Source: JBJXGF01 sp046153015
GTDB taxonomy: Bacteria > Actinomycetota > Acidimicrobiia > Acidimicrobiales > CAIXPF01
DNA: 12,622 nucleotides
Assembly (NCBI GenBank): GCA_046153015.1
Contig: JBJXGF010000082.1
Location: 1 to 12,622 of the forward strand
Reading direction: 5' to 3'
Position 1 is the stretch's first letter. Every line of letters begins with the position of its first letter. Of this stretch, positions 1 through 5,892 are shown piece after piece. Both the position numbers and the translations under genes were made by a program. Below the pieces are notes generated by a model. The model saw nothing but the letters and a program-made list of their open reading frames with translations. It was not told the DNA's origin and ran no database searches.

Positions 1-367
1 TCAACGTCTACACCGGCCTGCCCTGGATGTTCCTCCGAAGCGCCCCAAGCCCGACAACCGGGACCCTACCCCGACCCCGGCGCACCAGCCCCGGAAGCGC
101 CCGCAGATTTCATACCTGATACGAACCCGATCGACGAACCCGATCGAGTCGACATTCTCCACCGTCCGGCTACGGACCAAAGTCACCAAAGGCCCCGGCT
201 CGAAAGCCGCAGGACTCGCCATGGCCTACAAGCTCTTGGACGCCGCCCACGACCGCTGGCGGGCCGTCAACGCACAACACCTCGTCGCACTCGTCCGAGC
301 CGGCGCCACCTTCGAGAAGGGCATCCTCACCGAACGACCCACCAACCCCCAGGAAGCCGCCGCGTAA
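1..367 (+). pseudogene. IS256-family transposase, C-terminal remnant
   Basis: The last ~77 codons (frame starting at base 2, about 135-367) read as the C-terminus of a mutator-type (IS256) DDE transposase. The family-typical stretches TNPIESTFSTVRLRTKV, KGPGSKAAGLAMAYKLLD and RWRAVNAQHLVALVRAGATF are followed by TAA at 365-367. Upstream of about base 125 the same frame stays open but no longer resembles a transposase; it is Pro/Arg-rich and lacks the normal residues before TNPIEST. A perfect 13-bp tandem duplication lies at 122-134 and 135-147, exactly at the point where similarity is lost. Because 13 is not a multiple of three, it shifts the frame. The catalytic DDE residues would lie outside the recognisable part, so this is a decayed, inactive fragment. 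Family assignment is secure from the C-terminal motif; the state of the part left of base 1 cannot be seen. Confidence 0.82.
122..147. repeat. 13-bp perfect tandem duplication in the transposase relic
   Basis: The 13-mer cgaacccgatcga occurs twice back to back (122-134, 135-147). It sits at the TNPIE codons of the transposase remnant and would change reading frame, so it may be one of the lesions that inactivated the gene. Confidence 0.8.
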
Positions 368-384
368 CCACCACCAGCCCGACC

Positions 385-409
385 GATCCACAAGTCTTGA
401 CGATTCCTC
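385..409. repeat. Probable right terminal inverted repeat of the IS256 element
   Basis: Eighteen bases after the transposase stop is gatccacaagtcttgacga followed by ttcctc. The core atccacaagtcttgac is the form of terminal inverted repeat commonly seen in actinobacterial IS256-family elements, with the outer tip facing away from the transposase gene. The outer end would therefore be near 409, directly abutting the ttacgcag boxes. The matching left repeat is outside the window or lost, so this was not confirmed by pairing. Confidence 0.6.
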
Positions 410-410
410 T

Positions 411-464
411 TTACGCAGACATGTGAGGCGTTTTACGCAGAGCCGTGCTGCGATCTGCGCAGAC
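411..464. promoter_or_regulatory. Three 10-bp boxes at exact 22-bp spacing (putative operator)
   Basis: Related boxes start at 411 (ttacgcagac), 433 (ttacgcagag) and 455 (ctgcgcagac). The interval is exactly 22 bp each time, about two helical turns, which places them on one face of the DNA. The third contains the perfect palindrome tctgcgcaga (454-463). They end 8 bp before a -10-like TAACCT (472-477), which lies 6 bp before the ATG at 484. An operator for autoregulation of the ATPase gene is the simplest reading. No binding protein is identifiable here. Confidence 0.5.
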
Positions 465-471
465 GGCGCAC

Positions 472-477
472 TAACCT
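472..477 (+). promoter_or_regulatory. -10-like hexamer TAACCT, leaderless start
   Basis: TAACCT (TANNNT form) ends six bases before the ATG at 484. That spacing would place the transcription start at or next to the start codon, as in actinobacterial leaderless genes. There is no Shine-Dalgarno before the ATG, which agrees. Confidence 0.4.
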
Positions 478-483
478 CAGGGC

Positions 484-741
484 ATGGAGGCCGACGAACT
501 CCTGCCGCGACGGCTCGGGCCCAAGATCGACGTCATGCTGGGCGAGGCCCGTGCGCTGGTGATCAGCGGGCCTCGCCAGGCAGGCAAGAGCGAGCTGATG
601 CGCACGCTTCACCGTCGCCGGGGAGGCGCCTACCGCTACCTGGACGACACCGCCGACCTCCTGGTCGCACGTGTCGATCCGAGCGCCTTCCTCGCCGAAC
701 AACCAGAATCGATTCTGACCCACGCGCTTGCAGGTCTCTAG
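484..741 (+). pseudogene. Truncated AAA ATPase (DUF4143-associated type), N-terminal part only
   Basis: Eighty-five codons matching the start of the COG1373-type ATPases that normally carry an AAA domain followed by DUF4143. Residues about 24-36 (ALVISGPRQAGKS) give the Walker A P-loop in its usual family form GPRQAGKS. YRYLDDTADLLVARVDPSAFL then matches the stretch found between Walker A and Walker B in these proteins. The family continues with a Walker B (VIDEVQ type) and several hundred more residues. Here similarity stops after about AEQPES, and the frame ends at TAG 739-741. Nothing in the next 300 bp resumes the domain in any frame I read, so the gene is truncated, probably by deletion or insertion near 705-740. 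Without Walker B and the C-terminal domain it should not be a functional ATPase. It may be leaderless (see the -10 at 472) and sits behind three repeated boxes. Confidence 0.65.
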
Positions 742-1057
742 GATGACATGCCGCCCTCAAGAGGCAGGCCATTCTTGCCAGCTCGGCTGGTTGGGGCCTC
801 CGGGACAGGCTGGGCGCAGTCAATCGTCAGGCTCAAGAGCAACGCGTCGTCCAGCAACGCGGCTCCCCGCCCGACCACCTCACGAGGCGGGTGGGCGTGC
901 TGAGCTGGAGGGCCATCGCCAGATGATTGGCTCCAAGAGGTCAGTGAACATAGGCGAGGCATCCCGGTCACAGCCGGCGCGGCGAGGTCCTTACCATTCG
1001 CCTGCAACGGTCTCTTTCGCCCAGCTCGGGGGTGGAGGACTTCGCCGTGACATCCGC
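742..1057. other. Gap without a convincing gene; possible relic coding fragment 747-926
   Basis: Between the broken ATPase and the toxin gene I recognise no gene on either strand. One plus-strand frame (747-926, 59 codons, ending TGA 924-926) has no in-frame ATG but reads like protein, with mixed Q/V/N/D content and mostly G or C third bases. It includes GWGLRDRLGAVNRQAQEQR and HLTRRVGVLSWRAIAR. I do not recognise its family; it may be the tail of a gene whose front was lost at the same event that truncated the ATPase. An open minus-strand frame (738-1007) has no recognisable motif. Confidence 0.4.
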
Positions 1058-1435
1058 TCAGGGATGGATCAACTCGACGTGGCGGCCCGCTGCCTCGGCG
1101 AGGACCCGAAGGTCTTCGAGGTCGCAGGTCACGATGTCGTCGCCATCAGCGGCGAGCAGGACGACCGCAGCGTCGATGACATCGCTCGTCCCAGCGGCGC
1201 CGAGGAGTCGGCCCGCTGCGCGTCCGAGGTGCTCGTCGAGCGGTTCGACGTCGATAGCGTCGAGCGCTCGTGCCAAGCGTGCCTGACGAGGGCCGCCGCG
1301 CCAGACCTGGCCGAGGACACCGGCGTGGCAGCGCGGCAGGTCGGCTTCGAGTTGGGCGGCCTTGAGACGGACCCACATCGGCCGCTCGTTTCGTTCGAGG
1401 GCGACAAGCGCACCGCTGTCGAACACGAGGCTCAT
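1058..1435 (-). CDS. vapC: VapC-type PIN-domain toxin (ribonuclease)
   Basis: 125 aa, the normal size for a VapC toxin, a Mg2+-dependent PIN-domain endoribonuclease that cleaves tRNA or other RNA when free of its antitoxin. The N-terminal strand VFDSGALVALE supplies the first acidic residue (D6). The middle helix LGQVWRGGPRQARLARAL is typical of actinobacterial members. GTSDVIDAAVV gives D85/D88, and VTCDLEDL gives D105/D108, so the acidic PIN cluster looks intact. The usual Glu of the AEVWRG helix is Gln here (Q43); I believe this variant occurs in related toxins, but it was not checked. The ATG (1433-1435) overlaps the antitoxin TGA (1432-1434) in an ATGA junction, which fixes the start and implies translational coupling. 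Substrate RNA cannot be predicted. Confidence 0.85.
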   Translation of the reverse strand: MSLVFDSGALVALERNERPMWVRLKAAQLEADLPRCHAGVLGQVWRGGPRQARLARALDAIDVEPLDEHLGRAAGRLLGAAGTSDVIDAAVVLLAADGDDIVTCDLEDLRVLAEAAGRHVELIHP

Positions 1436-1731
1436 GCGGACTTCGCTGGTTTCCGTGCGGACCGACGTCGGCCGCGAACGACGGTCGCTGTTTCGTGGTC
1501 CTCCCGGCGCTGGCCGGCGATCTCCTCGGTGGTGATCTCGCCGAACTCGCGCTCGTAGTCGGCTACCGCGGCGGCGAGCAGTGCAAGCTTGCGGTCGCGG
1601 CGGAGCTTCTCCTCGATGGCCTCGCTCACCCAAGCGCTCACCGAGTCGGCTAGGCCAGCCTCGACCGCCTTCTGGCCGGCGTCGATCAACTCTGGATCGA
1701 CCGTGACCGTCAACCGCCGCTTCCTGATCAT
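1432..1731 (-). CDS. vapB: VapB-like ribbon-helix-helix antitoxin
   Basis: 99 aa, directly upstream of the PIN toxin. Residues ~4-16 (KRRLTVTVDPELI) form the DNA-binding beta strand of a ribbon-helix-helix (CopG/Arc-like) domain. Two helices follow (AGQKAVEAGLADSVSAWVSEAIEEKL). The C-terminal part, around YEREFGEITTEEI and onward, is the expected flexible segment that occupies the toxin groove. In families of this type the antitoxin neutralises VapC and, alone or as a complex, represses its own promoter. The chosen ATG is at 1729-1731. No purine-rich Shine-Dalgarno precedes it (minus strand reads gctcctcgt before ATG), and another ATG 11 bp upstream is out of frame. A repeated cgtatg overlaps the start and may be the operator. 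The tail is unusually Arg/Lys-rich, ending RGRRRSARKPAKSA. Confidence 0.82.
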   Translation of the reverse strand: MIRKRRLTVTVDPELIDAGQKAVEAGLADSVSAWVSEAIEEKLRRDRKLALLAAAVADYEREFGEITTEEIAGQRREDHETATVVRGRRRSARKPAKSA

Positions 1732-1745
1732 ACGAGGAGCATACG
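1729..1745. promoter_or_regulatory. Direct repeat catacg x2 at the antitoxin start (possible autoregulatory site)
   Basis: catacg occurs at 1729-1734 and 1740-1745, an 11-bp period or about one helical turn. The first copy overlaps the antitoxin ATG. Ribbon-helix-helix antitoxins commonly bind short repeats at this spacing in their own promoter; binding here is inferred. Confidence 0.3.
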
Positions 1746-2133
1746 TCTACACGCGCAAGGTAGTACTGCGGTCGGCGACTCGCGCCGACGAGGCCGCGCT
1801 CGCCGTTCGTACGAAGAGCCGGCGCCGGCGGCGCCACTCGGCGGTTCCGTCGGCAGCAGCCAGTGCGGGCCTACCACGCATCCAAGGAAGCGTCGCGCGC
1901 GCTCGGTCCGTCCACTCTGGCCGAAGCAGGGCGCCCGGGCTGCGGCGAACTCCCCAAAGTTGATCACTGAGAATTCTCCAACCGTGAGCGGTTGGATGGG
2001 GCTGTGGGGTGTGTCAGCGTTCGGAATGGGGTCCAGGATGCTGGCGTTTCCGACGCGCGCAGTTCGAGGTCCTTGGACCCGTGCGCTCGTTTCCGCTCGG
2101 CCTGCCTGAAATGGTCCCTGGCCTGCGCTTTTG
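1732..2133. other. Intergenic region, no gene supported
   Basis: About 400 bp between the antitoxin and tRNA-Lys. Open frames exist (for example minus 1728-1967 and plus 1589-1963), but none shows a domain, plausible composition or ribosome site. It contains the short hairpin at 1977-1996. The left part presumably holds the vapBC promoter and the right part the downstream end of the His-Lys tRNA transcript. Confidence 0.5.
1977..1996. terminator. Perfect 8-bp hairpin downstream of the tRNA-His/Lys unit
   Basis: tccaaccg (1977-1984) pairs perfectly with cggttgga (1989-1996) around a tgag loop. On the minus strand it lies ~140 bp past tRNA-Lys. No U-run follows on either strand, so intrinsic termination is only a possibility. 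Confidence 0.35.
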
Positions 2134-2208
2134 TGGTACGCCCCCTGGGATTCGAACCCAGAACCTGCGGATTAAGAGTCCGTTGCTCTGCCATTGAGCT
2201 AGAGGCGC
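2134..2208 (-). tRNA. tRNA-Lys (anticodon CTT)
   Basis: Cloverleaf on the minus strand, 5' end at 2208. The acceptor strand is gcgcctc, the D-arm gctc-loop-gagc, and the anticodon loop ctcttaa, with CTT at 2176-2174 decoding AAG. The T-arm is ctggg-ttcgaat-cccag. The 3' acceptor strand is ggggcgt, then discriminator A and an encoded CCA (down to 2134). The terminal pair is G1-U72, T6-G67 is a wobble, and the top of the anticodon stem has an A-C mismatch; otherwise the stems pair. It is co-oriented with and 42 bp downstream of tRNA-His. Confidence 0.9.
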
Positions 2209-2250
2209 GTGAAGCGACCGGCGACCCTAGCACGGCCGCCGTTCGCGTTG

Positions 2251-2326
2251 GGTGACCGAGGGGACTTGAACCCCCGACCTCCAGGGCCACAACCTGGCGC
2301 TCTAACCGGACTGAGCTACGGCCACC
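2251..2326 (-). tRNA. tRNA-His (anticodon GTG)
   Basis: Minus-strand cloverleaf. The acceptor gtggccg pairs with cggtcac through one G-U pair. The anticodon arm is ccagg-ttgtggc-cctgg, with GTG at 2290-2288. The T-loop is ttcaagt. The extra G at -1 (complement of 2326) facing C73 (complement of 2251), the identity element of bacterial tRNA-His, is present. The 3' CCA is not fully encoded (caa follows). It is likely transcribed first, with tRNA-Lys downstream. Confidence 0.93.
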
Positions 2327-2338
2327 ACGGGACGGCCT

Positions 2339-2367
2339 ATCTTAGATCCCGGAGAGCCGAACCCCAA
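2339..2367 (-). promoter_or_regulatory. Sigma-70-like promoter for tRNA-His/tRNA-Lys
   Basis: On the minus strand, TTGGGG (2367-2362) and TAAGAT (2344-2339) are separated by 17 bp, placing the start near 2332, just before the tRNA-His 5' end at 2326. Confidence 0.5.
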
Positions 2368-2477
2368 GCGGGATCGGCGGGCGCCGCGCCGACGCATCCA
2401 CGAGCATCGACGGTGCACGACGATGCATTAGCGCCGCGGTCAGCGCCCGTGCCAGGCTCTTCGCGGCAGCGGCGCCT

Positions 2478-2550
2478 GCCCCCGTAGCTCAGCGGAAAGA
2501 GCGGCTGACTTCTAATCAGCGGGCCGCAGGTTCGAATCCTGCCGGGGGCG
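2478..2550 (+). tRNA. tRNA-Arg (anticodon TCT)
   Basis: Plus-strand cloverleaf. The acceptor gcccccg pairs perfectly with cgggggc (2543-2549), and discriminator G is at 2550. The D-arm is gctc-loop-gagc. The anticodon arm is gctga-cttctaa-tcagc, with TCT at 2511-2513 decoding AGA. The T-arm is gcagg-ttcgaat-cctgc. CCA is not encoded. It is divergent from the His/Lys pair. AGA is expected to be a rare codon in this GC-rich genome. Confidence 0.94.
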
Positions 2551-2601
2551 CTCGCACCGCTCCCCCACTCTGTCACACCCCCCTGCTAGCCTCCAGAACG
2601 T

Positions 2602-4644
2602 ATGTTCTCTCAGGTCGACAAGGCGCCATCGGGGACGTGGGCGAGGGGCCTCAACGAGGCGCAGCTCGAGGCGGCGTCGCATCGGGGCGGCGCGCTCCTG
2701 ATCGTGGCGGGTGCGGGCACGGGAAAGACCCGCACGCTCGCCGCCCGGGTGGCGAGCCTGCTCGAGGACGGGGCGGCGCCCGAGCGCATCCTGCTGCTCA
2801 CCTTCAGCCGGCGGGCGGCTGCGGAGCTGCTCAACCGGGTGGCCGCCACCGCCGGCGAGCGGCTCGCCCGCCAGGTGTGGGGCGGCACCTTCCACTCGGT
2901 CGCCAACCGGCTGCTGCGCCGGCTGCACCACACGGCGGGCCTGCCCGCCGGCTTCACCGTGCTCGACCAGGCCGATTCGGTCGACCTGTTCGGCATGGTG
3001 CGGGCCGAGCTGCGCTGCGGCGAGGGGGTGCGCCGCTTCCCCCGCAAGGAGACGATCGCCGCGCTGTACTCCCGCATGGTCAACACCGGCCTGCCCCTCA
3101 CGGAGGCGCTCGACCGGCACTTCCCCTGGTGTCGGGAGCACGAGGAGCCGCTCCGTTCCCTCTTCACGGCGTACTCGCTGCGCAAGCGGGCCGAACGGGT
3201 GCTCGACTACGACGACCTCCTCCTGTTCTGGCGGGGCTTGGCGGCGGCGCCGGGCGGCGGCGCCGGCGACTTGTTCGACCACGTGCTGGTCGACGAGTAC
3301 CAGGACACGAACGTGGTGCAGGCCGACATCCTGGCCGCCCTGGCCCCGCAGGGCGGCCAGCTCACCGTGGTAGGCGACGACGCGCAGGCGATCTACGGGT
3401 TCCGGGCGGCCACCGTGGAGAACATGCGCGGCTTCACCGAGCGTTGGCCAGGCGCGCGCACGATCACCCTCGAGCAGAACTACCGCTCCACGCCGTCGAT
3501 CCTGGCGGTGGCCAACGCCTTGCTCGAGAACGCCCCGGGTCAGCTGCGCAAGGAGCTCCGCTCGCAGCGGGAAGACCGCCGCCGGCCCCGTCTCACCGCC
3601 TGTTACGACGAGGCGGACCAGTCGAGCGCGGTGTGCGAGCTGGTGCTCGAGTTGCGGGAGGAGGGCCTCGCGCTGCGCGAGCAGGCGGTGCTGTTCCGCG
3701 CCGGCCGCCACAGCGACGCGCTGGAGCTCGAGCTGGCAAGGCGAGACATCCCATTCGTGAAGCACGGCGGCCTCCGGTACCTGGAGGCGGCGCACGTGAA
3801 GGACCTCCTCGCCATGCTCCGGGTGCTGGAGAACCCCGCCGATCGGTTGGCGTGGCGGCGCACGCTCGGGCTGCTGGAAGGGGTCGGCCCGGCGGCGCTG
3901 CGGCGCATCTCGGCCGAGCTCGGGCTGGACGACTCGGCGGAGCAGGCGCTCGAGCGTTTCGTCGAGTCGCCGCCCCGCTCCCCGCCCGCCGCGGCCGGCG
4001 CGGCGAGCGAGCTGGCCGCCGCATGGTCGGCCTGCCGGGCCGGCGGCCTCTCACCCGCCGCCCAGGTGGAGCGGCTGCGGCCGTTCTGCGAGCTGGTGTT
4101 CCCAGCGCGTTACGACAACGCCCAGGCCCGTCTCGCCGACCTCGACCAGCTCGCGGCCGCGGCGCGGCAGTACCCGAGCCGGAGCCGCTTCCTCGCCGAG
4201 CTCACCCTCGACCCGCCCGACCGCACAAGCGAGCTGGCCGGGCCCCCCCACCTCGACGACGACTACCTGGTGCTCTCCACCATCCACTCCGCGAAGGGCG
4301 GCGAGTGGCGGGCGGTGCACCTGATCCACGCCGCCGACGGCGACCTGCCCTCCGACATGGCGCTCTCGGACCGCGACGGCCTCGCCGAGGAGCGCCGCCT
4401 CCTCTACGTGGCCCTCACGCGGGCGATCGACGTGCTCTCGATCACGTTCCCGCTGCGCCGCCACACCGCCCGGCGCGGCGACCGCCACCACTACACCCAG
4501 CTCAGCCGGTTCCTCGCCCCGCTCACCGGCCTGTTCGACGAGGGCGAGCGGGTCCCCGGCGCCGAGGACCCTCCCGCGCCGATCGAGACGGTCGGCCTGG
4601 CCGACGAGGTCGACGCCTATCTCCACGGCCTCTGGCTGCGATAA
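2602..4644 (+). CDS. UvrD/Rep-family SF1A ATP-dependent DNA helicase
   Basis: 680 aa with the complete motif set of a 3'-5' SF1A helicase. These are a Q-motif (LNEAQLEAA, 17-25), Walker A AGAGTGKT (36-43), motif Ia LLLTFSRRAAAELL, and a TFHSVANRLLRR segment. Motif II is DEYQD (231-235), motif III GDDAQAIYG (258-266), motif IV EQNYRST (291-297), motif V TIHSAKGGEW (560-569) and motif VI EERRLLYVALTRA (596-608). Such enzymes unwind DNA in repair, replication restart or recombination control in the cytoplasm. Length is a little under that of PcrA/UvrD, and there is no extra nuclease domain as in AddA/RecB, so UvrD/PcrA-like is the safest call; UvrD2- or HelD-like subtypes cannot be ruled out by eye. 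The ATG at 2602 lacks a Shine-Dalgarno; TAGCCT at 2587-2592 could be a -10, giving a very short leader. It is followed by the CoA-transferase after 9 bp, with no functional link evident. Confidence 0.93.
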   Translation: MFSQVDKAPSGTWARGLNEAQLEAASHRGGALLIVAGAGTGKTRTLAARVASLLEDGAAPERILLLTFSRRAAAELLNRVAATAGERLARQVWGGTFHSVANRLLRRLHHTAGLPAGFTVLDQADSVDLFGMVRAELRCGEGVRRFPRKETIAALYSRMVNTGLPLTEALDRHFPWCREHEEPLRSLFTAYSLRKRAERVLDYDDLLLFWRGLAAAPGGGAGDLFDHVLVDEYQDTNVVQADILAALAPQGGQLTVVGDDAQAIYGFRAATVENMRGFTERWPGARTITLEQNYRSTPSILAVANALLENAPGQLRKELRSQREDRRRPRLTACYDEADQSSAVCELVLELREEGLALREQAVLFRAGRHSDALELELARRDIPFVKHGGLRYLEAAHVKDLLAMLRVLENPADRLAWRRTLGLLEGVGPAALRRISAELGLDDSAEQALERFVESPPRSPPAAAGAASELAAAWSACRAGGLSPAAQVERLRPFCELVFPARYDNAQARLADLDQLAAAARQYPSRSRFLAELTLDPPDRTSELAGPPHLDDDYLVLSTIHSAKGGEWRAVHLIHAADGDLPSDMALSDRDGLAEERRLLYVALTRAIDVLSITFPLRRHTARRGDRHHYTQLSRFLAPLTGLFDEGERVPGAEDPPAPIETVGLADEVDAYLHGLWLR

Positions 4645-4645
4645 T
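4640..4645 (+). promoter_or_regulatory. -10-like GATAAT embedded in the helicase stop, before a leaderless ATG
   Basis: GATAAT (5/6 match to TATAAT) includes the helicase TAA at 4642-4644 and ends 8 bp before the CoA-transferase ATG at 4654. The 8 bp between (gcccgccg) hold no Shine-Dalgarno. This suggests an own, nearly leaderless promoter rather than simple co-transcription with the helicase. Confidence 0.4.
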
Positions 4646-4653
4646 GCCCGCCG

Positions 4654-5892
4654 ATGAGCAACCACCTGATCCCGCCCCCCACCGCGGCCAGCATGGTCGA
4701 GCGGCCCAGCGGTCCGCTCGTGGGCGTGCGGATCATCGAGGTGACCCACGCCGCGGCGGGGCCGTTCGCCGCCTTGATGCTGGCCGACATGGGGGCCGAC
4801 GTGATCAAGGTCGAACCGCCCGGCGGGGAGATGGCCCGCGGGGTGGGGCCGTTCCACCCGGCCGACCAGGTGCACGCCTACGGCGGGCGGTACGCCTACC
4901 GCAACCGGAACAAGCGCAGCATCGTGCTCGACCTCACCACCGAGGCGGATCGGGAGGTCTTCCTCGAGTTGGTCGACACCGCCGACGGGCTGATCGAGAA
5001 CATGCGGGCGGGGGTGCTCGACCGTCTGGGGGTGGGCTGGGACGCCTGCCGCGCCCGAAATCCCCGCCTCGTGTACGCCGCGATCCGCGGCTTCGGCGAC
5101 CCCCGCACGGGGGCCAGCCCCTACGTCGACTGGCCCGCGTACGACGCGATCGCCCAGGCCATGGGCGGGCTGGTGGCCACCACGGGGCCCGACTCGGAGC
5201 ACCCCATGCGGGTCGGGCCGATCGTCGGAGACCTGATCCCCGGGCTGCAGGCCGCGCTGGGCTTGGTGTCGGCGCTGCACCACGCGCTGCGCAGCGGCCA
5301 AGGGCAGTTCCTCGACGTCGCGATGGTCGACGGTCTGATGACCATGTGCGAGACCCCGCAGATCCTGTGGGCCTACCGCGGCAAGGACTACGAGCCGAGC
5401 GGCAACGCCGTGGAAGACGTGGCCCCGTTCAACGTGTACGTGACCAAAGACGGCGGCCGGTTGGCGATCGCCGCGCCGATGCCGGGCCAGTGGCGGGCGC
5501 TGTGCGCGGCGATGGGCCGCCCCGACCTCGGCGAGGACCCGGCCCTCACCAGCATCGCGGGCCGGGCCGCGCAGATGGAGCGGGTCGACGCCGCGGTGGC
5601 GGAGTGGATCGCCTCGTGCACGCAGGCGGAGGTGCTCGAACGCCTCGGGGGCGTCGTGCCGGTGGGCCCGGTGCACAAGGCGTCGGCGTGGGCCGACGAG
5701 CCGCACGTGGCCGCCCGCCAGATGCTGGTGGCGGTGGAGCACGAGCACCACCCGCCGACCACGCAGCTCGCCTGCCCGATCAAGTTCACCGAGACCCCGG
5801 CCGGGGTGCACCGCAGCCCGCCGCTGCTCGACCAGCACGGCGAGGAGCTGCGCGCCGAGGCGGCGGCGCGCCGCTCAGACGGCGCCGGTTAG
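4654..5892 (+). CDS. Class III CoA-transferase (CaiB/BaiF family)
   Basis: 412 aa, the standard length for the family, which moves CoA between an acyl-CoA donor and a carboxylic acid through an enzyme-bound aspartyl intermediate. Visible hallmarks are the N-terminal GVRIIEVTHAAAGPFAALML and ADMGADVIKVEPPGGEMAR. After these come NKRSIVLDLTTEADREVFLELV, ADGLIENMRAGVLDRLGVG, and the catalytic region WPAYDAIAQAMGG, where D164 is the expected nucleophilic Asp (the YD...QA motif). Further on, GQGQFLDVAMVDGLM and a small-domain GLVPVGPV-like segment (GGVVPVGPVHKASAW) are present. The N-terminal ~23 residues precede the fold. The substrate cannot be told from sequence. Its stop (TAG 5890-5892) overlaps the stop of the convergent DUF35 gene. 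Its position beside a thiolase/DUF35 gene set suggests it activates the acid degraded by that cluster. Confidence 0.92.
   Translation: MSNHLIPPPTAASMVERPSGPLVGVRIIEVTHAAAGPFAALMLADMGADVIKVEPPGGEMARGVGPFHPADQVHAYGGRYAYRNRNKRSIVLDLTTEADREVFLELVDTADGLIENMRAGVLDRLGVGWDACRARNPRLVYAAIRGFGDPRTGASPYVDWPAYDAIAQAMGGLVATTGPDSEHPMRVGPIVGDLIPGLQAALGLVSALHHALRSGQGQFLDVAMVDGLMTMCETPQILWAYRGKDYEPSGNAVEDVAPFNVYVTKDGGRLAIAAPMPGQWRALCAAMGRPDLGEDPALTSIAGRAAQMERVDAAVAEWIASCTQAEVLERLGGVVPVGPVHKASAWADEPHVAARQMLVAVEHEHHPPTTQLACPIKFTETPAGVHRSPPLLDQHGEELRAEAAARRSDGAG

Noticed and set aside
170..391. Minus-strand open frame opposite the transposase remnant
   Set aside because: Antisense of a recognised IS256 C-terminus; Gly-rich with no domain.
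411..476. The 22-bp-spaced boxes as a CRISPR array
   Set aside because: Only three 10-bp imperfect units with 12-bp gaps; far too short for repeats and spacers. A phased operator fits better.
1728..1967. A 79-codon minus-strand open frame ahead of the antitoxin
   Set aside because: No motif and no ribosome site. It ends by overlapping the antitoxin start only because an out-of-frame ATG lies there; composition is not convincing.
2134..2550. tRNA genes as phage attachment sites within this window
   Set aside because: I looked for a second copy of the T-arm/3' end sequences to the left and right and found none, and there is no integrase gene here.
2512..3795. A 427-codon minus-strand open frame opposite the helicase, running into tRNA-Arg
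   Set aside because: Antisense shadow; it would translate through the tRNA-Arg sequence and has no recognisable domain.
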